A model generated the notes under the pieces. It worked only from the letters and a program-made list of their open reading frames with translations, did no database searches and was not told the DNA's origin. Shown here piece by piece: positions 1-10,504 of a stretch of 64,000 bases of DNA (positions are counted from its first letter, which is position 1; every line of letters begins with the position of its first letter). This DNA comes from Nipponacmea schrenckii (taxonomy: Eukaryota > Mollusca > Gastropoda > Lottiidae): positions 35,012,067 to 35,076,066 of the forward strand of contig CM060201.1 in assembly GCA_030562195.1 (NCBI GenBank), given 5' to 3'. A program made the translations under genes and the position numbers.

Positions 1-142
1 GCTTCGTAAAAGTGTGTTCGTTGGTCGTTTGAAAACACCTGTTCCAAAGGACAGAATTACATGCTTAAGTAAAACATGGTAATGTTGAAGAAACGATTAA
101 GTGTACATAAAAACCTTCCATAAAATATCGTTTATATTCTAG

Positions 143-3100
143 CTAAGTGGAACTGATGTCTTTGCTCTCTCCTCTATATCGTCTGTCGGTGCCCAATGTA
201 TACGTGAAGCCACAATGAATAGGACTTTAAGAGAAGAAAAGGTGGAAAACGGTCAAACTATTCTGGAGATGGTGAAAGAAGTTGCTTGTCCTGGGGAATG
301 TTCTGGTCGGGGACTTTGTGAAGACGGTGAGTTGTTTCTAATGATAGTCATATCCGGCAATGAAGAATTATTCTTTAATGTGTAAGTTTGTTGGGAGTAG
401 CATTATTGCTATAGAATGTCACTAACAACAGCCAAAAAGTGGTGAATTGCTGCCAGAGGAAAAATGAATGTTGAACATGACTTATAATTAAGCTCTCTCA
501 TTCGTACAGCCAAGAGAACCTTTCCAATACAACTTAGTCCATTTTGCTTTTCATATTCCAACTGTATTATGTAATTCCAGGTAAATGTATCTGTAACGCT
601 GGGTATATTGGAGCCGACTGTTCAGTATCTTCCAATAAACCACCATTAGCCCACAATCTAGAAGCTGATGGACATTGTGATTTATCAGTAGATGATTGTA
701 AGGAAGTTGCTGTTTTTGGTGGAAGATTTGTAGATGCTGATCAGACCAAGTGTCAACTATTACCATTTAAGGTAATTACAACTGTTAGCATTTGAGATAC
801 CATATAATTTCAAAATGCAGGTACGATCGATTTTACCTGGTATATATTTGAGAATTTAATCTTGTTCTCATTAGCATTTTTGGTGGGTAAACGCAAAAGA
901 TCACGTGACAAAATGAATAAATGACGAATGGTTTATTGTTATATTTATATTTTTGATACTGTTATTAATACAAATTCACGGTTTTAAATGAAATTGACAC
1001 AAATCTTATATAGGGTCATAGCTTCACTTGACTACAGTTTATCGTAAAATCAACGTCAGTTAGCGTAACTGGTTCATTGAATGGAGTGATAGTAGAGATG
1101 TAAATAGTATGAAATACAAATTTAAAATGTTTACAAAACAAGGATTACAAAACTAGAATGCTTTCTTTTTCCAAATGTCATTTGCTGTATGCAGATTTTC
1201 CTGTTGTAGATAAACAATGGCCAAGTTACTGTCAGTAAAGAAAGAGAAATAATAACAGCAGCATTTGAGAGTATTGGAGAAGTAACATGTAAATTACCAT
1301 CTAGAAAACGTAGAAGAAGATCAGTAGATGTACCAGTTATTGATGAAACTGTGACAGGTTATAAAGTGTCGGTATCTAATAATGGTCAGAACTACAGCCA
1401 ACAGTTAAATTTCATCATATATAATACAGAATGTATGAACTGTAGTATAGATAACTCGGATAAAATGATCTGCTCATTTTCGGTAAGATGTTTTATAAAT
1501 ATGTTTGAATGTACACAATAGACAATAAGCATTAGACTTGATTCCAAACATTTCGTAACACGCGCGGAATTAACAAGTAACAATGTCAATTTTTTTTCTG
1601 CAAGCTACAGATTTTATGCAATTAAGATCTTTATTTTTTTAAAAATCGAGCGTTATTATAGAACAATGCAGTGACAGCCAAAAATCAATATAATGCTTTA
1701 GAGAAAACACAAAAGAACATTCAAATGAACACCATTGCTTTGGGTGTGCCGTATTTTTTGGAAGCATTTCTCAGAAATAGTCTATTTCTAAAAGTTTATC
1801 AATTTTTCGCACTTAAGTCAAGCAGGAATTTGCGTTTGTAACTTTTGGTCGATCTCGTTTATGCCCCAGCAGTAGTCGGCCATTATACTTTTGTCCCTGC
1901 GCCTTTTGTAGCGTTCTTCCATGATCTTAATGTCTGGATAGAATCGATTCCCTTGTTGGTCACTCACAACCCCTAGGTTGGACATGGGAATCAAAATAGT
2001 TATCTATATGATTTCGGTGTTCAAGACAAGAAAAATTATTACAATATAATGCTTCATAAGTTACCGGTATAGTAATACCAGTAATAAATTGGTCAAAAGT
2101 TTCTTCGTAGTTTTCTATCGGTTCTAAAGTAGCAGAATTCCATTTGAGTATAGCGTTTAAAGTGGTTGCATCATGCTGACTACCATAATATTCAACGGGT
2201 ATAATAAGGACACGTTTAATACCAGAGTGGTCGGAAAAATTGCTTAAATCATGTAAAGATTGATAGCTGATAACCAATGTTCTTCAATAAAGACAAATTT
2301 GGACAGTTGTGTTATTCTAATCGCCCAGTACCAATGCCATGGGAATGACGCAAAAGATAAATGCACCAATTTTGGTGTAGAATTGTATCAATCTAAACCA
2401 TAATTAACATTTTAGAAATGAGGAAATTCTCTTTGAAAATTCTTTGAACTCGACCTAATTTGATAAGTTTGAAATTGGTCTAATAAATTGATTAAGCGTT
2501 TTTCAAAAATGACTTAGTTTTGCGAGTTTTCAAGATTTTAAAGGGGACCAGGCTTTATTTGTTTCGGACAATCATCCGACAGCCTCAAACACATGAAATG
2601 ATTTGGTTAGCTTATCCGAAATAGTCTACAGTGCGTACCTTTGAAATTTGAGCCTTCAAATCCATGTGTATCCATAATTATCCGTGTTTGAAAAATCATA
2701 ATGACTTAAGAAATTACGAACGTCCCGCCATATTGGAAAACGGTTCGTCTTGATAATCAAAGAGTTATCCTTCCCGTCGTGCAATAGCGGTCATCTATAT
2801 AAACAGACTACAGCGCATTTTTCAATTGTAGACTTTGTCAACAGGACACACAATTTTCAGACTGACTGGAGACCAGCCGCGTACAGCACGGAAAAAAAAT
2901 GAAAAGTGAAATTTTTTGTTTGAGGCATATTTCAAGGTATTTTGCGATTTTCTCAGAGCTTGAATATTTCTGAGGACTGTTTAAATGTAACAAAGGCCCA
3001 AAACGACCCCTAAAAATCAAGCCTGGGCCCCTTTAAGAGATTTGTTACTTTATGACACCAGGTAAGTTCCCTGATGAATATATACTCATATTGACCTTTC

Positions 3101-6100
3101 TTGAGAAAACTAAAATTTTATGTTCATGCTAAGACCTATTATCCCTTTAAGGTAGAAGGACAATTGGATCCCGCAATTTGTCGCAACTTGCCAAAATATA
3201 AAAAGAGAAATCAAATTAATAACGCGGCTTAACACCCTAAAGATTTTGTATAGACTTGCGTCCCTTAGACCACTATTGCATTCAACTGTATATTATTGTT
3301 ACTTAAGAGATATAATTTAAAATTCTAAAGGTTGTAATTTCGTTCCAAATATTCCATCTTATACATCGCCCACATGAGGAAAAAAACATAATTCCAATTA
3401 TTTAACATATATAATAACTTAGAATCATTTTAACTGGATGTAGGACGATTAAATTTAAAAAGTAATTTAGGATCGCTGAAACTCATATCTTGTGATTCGT
3501 CCAAACGCAAAACACATTGAACATTTATAGGCAAAATTTGCAGTTTTCAAATGTCGATAAAACCGACAGTATACATCTTAAAATAAAGCTTAATTCATCA
3601 TTTTCGGATTTTTTTTATTCTTATATCATTAAGTAGATAAATTTTAAGTTTATCAATTTTTCGCACTTAAGTCAAGCAGGAATTTGCGTTTGTAACTTTT
3701 GGTCGATCTCGTTTATGCCCCAGCAGTAGTCGGCCATTATACTTTTGTCCCTGCGCCTTTTGTAGCGTTCTTCCATGATCTTAATGTCTTGATAGAATCG
3801 ATTCCCTTGTTGGTCACTCACAACCCCTAGGTTGGACATGGGAATCAAAATAGTTATCTATATGATTTCGGTGTTCAAGACAAGAAAAATTATTACAATA
3901 TAATGCTTCATAAGTTACCGGTATAGTAATACCAGTAATAAATTGGTCAAAAGTTTCTTCGTAGTTTTCTATCGGTTCTAAAGTAGCAGAATTCCATTTG
4001 AGTATAGCGTTTAAAGTGGTTGCATCATGCTGACTACCATAATATTCAACGGGTATAATAAGGACACGTTTAATACCAGAGTGGTCGGAAAAATTGCTTA
4101 AATCGTGTAAAGATTGATAGCTGATAACCAATGTTAAGACCTATTATCCCTTTAAGGTAGAAGGACAATTGGATCCCGCAATTTGTCGCAACTTGCCAAA
4201 ATATAAAAAGAGAAATCAAATTAATAATGCGGCTTAACACCCTAAAGATTTTGTATAGACTTGCGTCCCTTAGACCACTATTGCATTCAACTGTATATTA
4301 TTGTTACTTAAGAGATATAATTTAAAATTCTAAAGGTTGTAATTTCGTTCCAAATATTCCATCTTATACATCGCCCACATGAGGAAAAAAACATAATTCC
4401 AATTATTTAACATATATAATAACTTAGAATCATTTTAACTGGATGTAGGACGATTAAATTTAAAAAGTAATTTAGGATCGCTGAAACTCATATCTTGTGA
4501 TTCGTCCAAACGCAAAACACATTGAACATTTATAGGCAAAATTTGCAGTTTTCAAATGTCGATAAAACCGACAGTATACATCTTAAAATAAAGCTTAATT
4601 CATCATTTTCGGATTTTTTTTATTCTTATATCATTAAGTAGATAAATTTTTCAAATATGTTCAATATCCCGGAAGTGCAAAATATTAAACTTTAATAGCA
4701 AATAATATCAAAACGGAAAGTGATATCGAAATTTTGAAAATTAACTTGAAATTGTTGTTAAATGTTTGAAAGTGCTATATGAGTTAGTCATAGCGTCGTT
4801 ATACGTCATTTCCAGTTGGACAAAATGGCGTCAAAATACATTCATCAGATTTAGTCTTGCGGCATTTGCGGGAGAAATGTGGACAGAATGTGTGTGACAT
4901 GTGTAGTTTTGGCTGGGTGATCTGACAAGAATTCGAAGGAAAAACAAATTCATTACATTTACAGGATACTCAGAATACACACTAAATATTTATAATTATT
5001 GGATATTTAAGGTATTTATAGAATGTATTATAGATGCTATATATTATAGTAATGGTTTATTTCAGTCTAACTATTGTATTATAGATGTTATATATTATAG
5101 TAATGGTTTATTTCAGTCTTTAAATATTGTATTATAGAAGCTTTTATATTATAGTAATGGTTTATTTCAGTCTTTAAATATTGTATTATAGAAGCTATAT
5201 ACTTTTAGTAATGGTTTATTTCAATCTAACTATTGTATTATAGATGCTATATACTTTTAGTTTAAAGGTTTATTTCAATCTAACTATTGTATTATAGATG
5301 CTTTTATATTATAGTAATGGTTTATTTCAGTCTTTAAATATTGTATTATAGAAGCTATATATTATAGTAATGGATTTTTTTCAGTCTAACTATTGTATTA
5401 TAGATGCTTTTATATTATAGTAATTTTTTTATTCCTGTTTAACTATTGTATTATAGAAGCTATATATTATAGTAATGGTTTATTTCGGTCTAACTATTGT
5501 ATTATAGATGTTATATATTATAGTAATTGTTTATTCCTGTTTAACTATTGTATTATAGAAGCTATATATTATAGTAATGGTTTATTTCAGTCTAACTATT
5601 GTATTATCGATGCTATATACTATAGTAATGGTTTATTTCAATCTAACTATTGTATTATAGATGCTATATATTATATTAATGGTTTATTTCAGTCTAACTA
5701 TTGTATTATAGATGCTATATACTATAGTAATGGTTTATTTCAGTCTAACTATTGTATTATAGATGTTATATATTATAGTAATGGTTTATTTCAGTCTAAG
5801 TATTGTATTATAGATGTTATATATTATAGTAATGGTTTATTTCAGTCTAACTATTGTATTATAGATGCTATATATTATAGTTATGGTTTATTTCAGTCTA
5901 ACTATTGTATTATAGATGTTATATATTATAGTAATGGTTTATTTCAGTCTAACTATTGTATTATAGATGTTATATATTATAGTAATGGTTTATTTCAGTC
6001 TAACTATTGTATTATAGATGTTATATATTATAGTAATGGTTTATTTCAGTCTAACTATTGTATTATAGATGTTATATATGATAAAAATGGTTTATTTCAG

Positions 6101-7260
6101 CCTGACCATTGTATTATGGATAATAGATGCTATCGTAATGGTGCTATATATAATTCTGGTGATAGCGAATTCGTATGCCGAGCTGATAGTAGCGGGAAAA
6201 CTTGGCTGCCTGGTTAGCTTTAACTTTCTTACGTTGCCCGATAAAAAGGAATTATTACCACTGAGTTATATATTATGTAAATATATCGGTTTTGTGCTCC
6301 TTTGGGCAATTCTGACTGATGCTTACTTCGGAATAAATTCCTTTCGAACGAATCGAAGTATTTTTTCTGTGGGTAACATATTAATTCAGACATGGTTTTC
6401 ACTACCCACGTATGGTAGAGGTGGTGGCTGCTGTGTGCGCTTCATTTAATCCGATGGACTATACCTTCCTCACAAATTTACTGCTAGGTCGACTGGCGGA
6501 CTGAGAAAATACCAGCTTACTCGTCGTTTCGTTTTGCATCGGGACCAGTAGTTTAGTAAAATTAACATTGTCCTAGGCCAATAACCTTCAAAAATATTTT
6601 AAAATAATTTTAATAGATTATGAAATTTTCTTTTATTATAGTTAACATTAATGATACAGAAATTATTAAAGATAAAAAGATGATCCCGATAAAGGTATTT
6701 TACTTTTTTTACTTGAAAATAATCATGAAACTTCCTGAAACTGATATTCATTTGAAAATGTTATTAGTTGTGACCATACCATTAATATTGTAAGATAATA
6801 TATGAACTGCTCCAAGGAGTTGACAGGGACGTATTACAAAATACATATATGAAAAAAGTTACGGAATAGGAAAAACCCAATCGCAAAATTTCATTCCTAT
6901 GTATCATTTGTAGATGGAATTGATGCTGTTATAATTGGTGTATCAGTAGCAGCAGTGGTGGTTATTATTGTAATAATATCACTATTTGTGGTCATGTGTT
7001 CAAAGAGGAAAAGGTGAGCTTTTATTTTACTCTATTCGCAACTTCAGTAGAAAGGATAAATCATATCCATAATTTCACCAAGAAACTTATTAACTATTTT
7101 TTCAAATATTGTTTTTAGCAAAATGTCAAATAAGCTGTCTGATGTCAGACCACCAGCTACAAATCCAGTATATAATTCTAGAGTGGTAAATCCCAAAGAT
7201 GAAATTCGTACAATATCACCTCCAGAACACGTTCCTAACCTTTATGAAGAAGTAGAATAA
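143..7260 (+). CDS. VWDE: VWDE-like protein (von Willebrand factor D and EGF domain), 3' exons
   Basis: Coding exons read by splice sites and phase: 143-326, 581-771, 1210-1482, 6101-6212, 6642-6694, 6914-7013, 7119-7260 (stop TAA at 7258). The first two carry an EGF-like module (CPGECSGRGLCEDGKC...CNAGYIGADC). The third has a basic RKRRRR stretch and a VSNNGQNYS segment, and the fourth has CIMDNRCYRNG...VCRADSSGKTW, both as I recall them from vertebrate VWDE. Exon 6914-7013 encodes one hydrophobic membrane helix followed by SKRKR, and the last exon a short cytoplasmic tail, so this is a type I membrane protein cut at its 5' end by the window. All phases agree except 6694 to 6914, where one base is missing; a micro-exon or indel may explain it. 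Its biochemical role is not known to me. Confidence 0.8.
1818..2277 (-). pseudogene. Composite transposon-protein remnant, copy 1
   Basis: Two open stretches overlap by 26 bp in different frames. 2277-1960 (105 codons) ends with a pattern CNNFSCLEHRNHIDNYF that resembles the linker between endonuclease and reverse transcriptase of non-LTR retrotransposons. 1985-1818 (55 codons) contains LGVVSDQQGNRFYPDIK followed by MADYCW, which I recognise as the C-terminal signature of a repetitive invertebrate protein family (QGxRFxxDI...MADYCW), probably transposon-derived. Neither is complete. Family assignment is from memory. Confidence 0.5.
2470..3150. mobile_element. Host MITE (AAGGGATAATAGGTCTTAG family) interrupted by a nested element
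   Basis: Left part up to 2541 and right part from 3034 match the copies at 21192 and 24791. Shared landmarks are AATAAATTGATTAAGCG, CACCAGGTAAGTTCCCTGA and the terminal repeat ending CCTATTATCCCTTTAA. The left terminus is not clear here. Confidence 0.65.
2542..3033. mobile_element. 492-bp MITE with TTAA target duplication, nested in another MITE
   Basis: Inverted termini AGGGGACCAGGCTT at the left and AAGCCTGGGCCCCT at the right, flanked on both sides by TTAA (2538-2541 and 3034-3037). A TTAA duplication is the hallmark of piggyBac-type transposition. There is no transposase frame, so it is non-autonomous. The flanking sequence on both sides belongs to a second MITE family that is uninterrupted at 24.9 kb, which defines the insertion precisely. 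Confidence 0.85.
3646..4650. repeat. Tandem segmental duplication, copy 2 (1005 bp)
   Basis: Second copy of the preceding segment, lacking the stretch matching 2278-3129. It still keeps the outermost end of the MITE that lies in that stretch (AAGACCTATTATCCCTTTAA at 4136). The shorter form is therefore better explained by a deletion than by the other copy having gained an insertion. Confidence 0.88.
3672..4131 (-). pseudogene. Composite transposon-protein remnant, copy 2
   Basis: Duplicate of the remnant at 1818-2277, shifted by exactly 1854 bp. The longer frame (4131-3814) has the same predicted protein. The 55-codon MADYCW frame is at 3839-3672. The identity reflects the recent tandem duplication, not independent constraint. 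Confidence 0.5.
4990..6100 (+). repeat. 51-bp minisatellite derived from the next exon's acceptor and start
   Basis: About 21 units, the downstream ones exactly 51 bp. Each unit carries a pyrimidine-rich acceptor (TTTATTTCAG) followed by a stretch closely matching the first roughly 40 nt of the VWDE exon that begins at 6101, the array's right edge. From 5393 on the units are free of stops in the exon's reading frame, giving a 17-residue peptide repeat (SNYCIIDxIYYSNGLFQ). It is therefore an array of decoy or alternative 3' splice sites. Units at 5214-5290 have CAA instead of CAG, and those near 5430 and 5530 have CTG, losing the acceptor. The left units are more irregular. Confidence 0.9.
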
Positions 7261-8984
7261 ATATTGTGAACGAGATAAGTGAGCTGACATAACTATTTAC
7301 ATTCGTATTTAATTATAATGCACTTATCTGCGACAATTTCTCTTGTGCCTAAATTGATGTTAACTGTCTCGGACTTGAGGCAGTAAGTTATATACGCAGT
7401 TTTATTACAACATAATTTGTAATTTTGTTATCGCTTTTTTTATTATTTATTTTTATTATCTTATTTTTATTGTATTTTTTTTTATTTCTGAATTTGTGTT
7501 TATCATTTCCTTCTGTATGTTTTGAAGGAATATTAAAGTGGAAGCGAAATTCCAGGTTTAGGTTTAGGATCAATGAGACCGAGTTTGATTAAAACGGTAT
7601 CTCAGGAATGAGTAAAAACGACCTCTTTATGACACACATTTTCTTTTGATTAGCTGGAAGTAAACATATATCGCGACGATCTTAGAATAAAATTAAATTA
7701 TATATTTTACATAAAATTCTGATGCTAAATCTATACAGGAATGGCAACTATCAACAGTTTCTATTACTAACATTGTTGGCCAGATCGACCTAAGTCTACA
7801 ATTTGATCTTTTTCGATTGGTAACTATTAAGTATGCGGTAAAAATAAAAATTGATCTTGATTAATCAACAGTGAATTTTGGTTTGATAAATAGCTAAGGG
7901 AATACAAGATATTGTTATGAAATGTTAAACAGATATGAATATTCACAGCTTTTGTTATTTTTATATTTTTATTATGTGCCTTTAATCCTGAGAACGCAGG
8001 TGTATAATTAAAAAATTGGAAGAAAGACCCGCATCCTTTATACAATTGGTATTCATTGATATTTTCTAAAGATATTCGATAATCCATATACATGTATATG
8101 GTTTCATGCCAGACCAGTTTCAAATTTTTACTTAACAAAGAATTAAAATAGAATTGATATAATGATTTATTGACATTATTATTTCTCATTTCCAACAAAA
8201 TAATTTTATCTTTTATCAAAATTCAGAAAAAAAGAAAATTCATCTTTTAAAAATTTAACACAATTTGTTTTAATTATTTTTTATTTCAGTCTTTATTAGA
8301 TCTTTTAGTAAAATTACTGTTATATTAATACATATATATTATTTTAGTTTAAGCCCGTTTAAAATAAGATTATTTGATGTATTAAAATTTACTTGAGTTT
8401 TGGAATTCATTCTAGTTTAAGAGATTATTGAGGAAATTGTTAATAAAACCTTGTTTTTGAATTATTTTTCTTTGGTATTTTTTTTTTTTTGAGGGGGGGG
8501 GGTGGGTTTTCTTATAATAATTTTTACAGGATGTCAAATGTTATACATAATTTGGTGTATCGTGTACAATAAATTGTTTGACTTTGTGGAATAAATAAAC
8601 TTTCCACGTTGCCTTTTACACTGGCTCGTGCATAAAAGAAAATGCCTTTTACGCCCTACTTTGACTTCGTTTTGTTGTTCGGATTGATGGAAGTTTTTTT
8701 TTTTAATTCTCATATAATCCATTATATTTTATTTTAGCCGAGATAGTTCTATATGTTCTACAATTTATAACAATTTTCTTAAATTTCTTGATTCCACTTG
8801 TATAAATGATTATTTTTTTTTGATTATAATATATTGTAAAAAAGGATTTGTATTTTATGTTAATTATCATATACCATTTGACGAGGTATGGATCTTCTGT
8901 AGGTCAGGGAGTAGATAAAATCGAATTTCAAATCAGGGTAAATGGGAAATTAAGATAGGCGAAACATTTGAGGACCCGTCTGTA
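7261..8984. other. Downstream flank of VWDE, no gene seen
   Basis: AT-rich sequence with homopolymer runs (for example T and G runs near 8480-8502). The 3' UTR of VWDE should begin here. AATATTAAA at 7529 is a possible poly(A) signal variant. No supported coding region or repeat family was recognised. Confidence 0.5.
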
Positions 8985-9297
8985 CAATTTTGCCCTTTTT
9001 TCTGCACCTTATAGACTTATGAAGACAGGCAACACAATGCAGTGTGCAATGAGAGAAATTTTGCGAGCACAGCGGCATAAGACTACTCTTTTTGCGATTC
9101 CCAATTGTCGAGGGATCTTTAACGTGCACAGCCTGTAGCACACGGGGCCTCCACTTAATGTCCCACCCGAACGACTAGACGCTTTTTCCATTTCAGTCTC
9201 TCCGACTTGCATCACTGACAAGGGGGGGGGGGGATTGAACCCTGGACCTTCAGGTTGGCTTGTAAACGTATAACTCACTGAGCCACCGCGGCTCCCC
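8985..9297 (-). mobile_element. tRNA-derived SINE, copy 1
   Basis: Reading from 9297 leftwards: a head GGGAGCCGCGGTGGCTCAG, then a B-box-like GGTTCAATCCC at about 9241-9231, then a central domain with the conserved run GGGATCTTTAACGTGC in the opposite sense, and a tail near 8985. The same order recurs at 40560-40880 (-) and 49407-49640 (+). The tRNA-like head and dispersed copies support a SINE; it is not a functional tRNA gene. Confidence 0.7.
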
Positions 9298-10504
9298 TCT
9301 CATTTCAGAATAAATACGACTTGATGATGATTATTGTTTATATATACATGTATAGTGTTTTCTTGCAACATAATTGTCAACTTTAATACTTCAATACTTA
9401 ATATTTCGACAAGAAGTAATTGACAAAATTTCAAGACATGCCAAAACATGCCTAAATCTTAAACATGACAAAACTCAGGGGCTTCAAAAATTCGCTAATG
9501 TATTGATAAACCGCGGTAAGTTCCGTTTTATTGGTTTTTAAGTAATTGTGTAATATATTTTTGTCTTTAAAGAAATGAGTCGCGATCATCACAATAAATT
9601 GTATTGTTGAATAGTTCACTGTATCGAATTGTAACTTCAAGAATTGTTGCAGCCCGACAAACCTGTGTCATGGCATCAATCAGACATCAAAAAACATAAA
9701 AATAAAATAACAACATGTACGATTTTCCTAACCAGCCTCAAACAGGACTAAAACCGACACAATACATATCCACAATAAGTAGAAGAATAAGAAATAATAC
9801 CTTGTGTTCGCACCGACACACATATTAATACATCTTCTACGACTCATCGATTTCATACAAACACAGCAACGTGCATGGGGTTTCTAAAAACCACTTCCAT
9901 AATTGTTTTTGTTTAAAAAAAGAAGTGAGCATTTAATAACTAATATTTACATTTTTACGGGAATTTTAAGGATGGACATAAACTAATATACTTTATTAAT
10001 GAGGTATATAATCATCAGTTGGGTAGGCCTATATCAAGACCGTCATGATTAAAGAATAGAATCTCTATAAAAGATAAACAGTCAACTAAAGAATGAAATT
10101 ATTGGAAAAAGCTACTAAGCATATTTGAAAATTACTTAAGTTTAATATTGATCATTAATTATTTTTATGGTCATCCTAGTAAGAGGCAGTAAAATTGAAT
10201 AGGCGTATAATATTCAATAAGAGTCGGGAGATTAACGGTTTATATATAATACAAATACAAATATAGCAAAAAGGTCTACGACGATGTTGCATACGGCTCA
10301 TAAGCGAAAATTACAAGTTTGTGATTCGATTGTGTGATTGAAAACATCAGTGGTATATTATAATTTTCACAGGAGACTTTGATATAATGTAGCAGTATTT
10401 TCTAAGGCAGTGTTCAAAGCTAATTAATACATTTCACTGCTGAGTAAATACAAAACTCGATAATACTGATCTGATTGCTCGCTCGCTTCCTCGTGCAAAC
10501 AACA
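9298..10504. other. Intergenic stretch, no gene seen
   Basis: AT-rich sequence between the SINE and the 3' end of the metalloprotease gene. It would contain that gene's 3' UTR on the minus strand. No coding signal was seen on either strand. Confidence 0.45.

Larger units (their letters stand above)
1792..3645. repeat. Tandem segmental duplication, copy 1 (1854 bp)
   Basis: This segment is followed directly by a second copy at 3646-4650. The left part (1792-2277) and right part (3130-3645) recur almost base for base, with only a few substitutions seen (for example at 1935 versus 3789 and in the run around 2251). Copy 1 has 852 extra bases (2278-3129) that hold nested MITEs. The whole lies inside the VWDE intron 1483-6100. 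The very low divergence points to a recent event. Confidence 0.9.

Noticed and set aside
5393..6217. 274-codon plus-strand frame as a separate repeat protein gene
   Set aside because: It is the 51-bp array read into the VWDE exon at 6101; only the last part after the TTTATTTCAG acceptor is supported as coding.
9230..9297. tRNA gene
   Set aside because: The A/B-box-like sequence is the head of a SINE with a conserved tail; no complete cloverleaf could be folded by eye.
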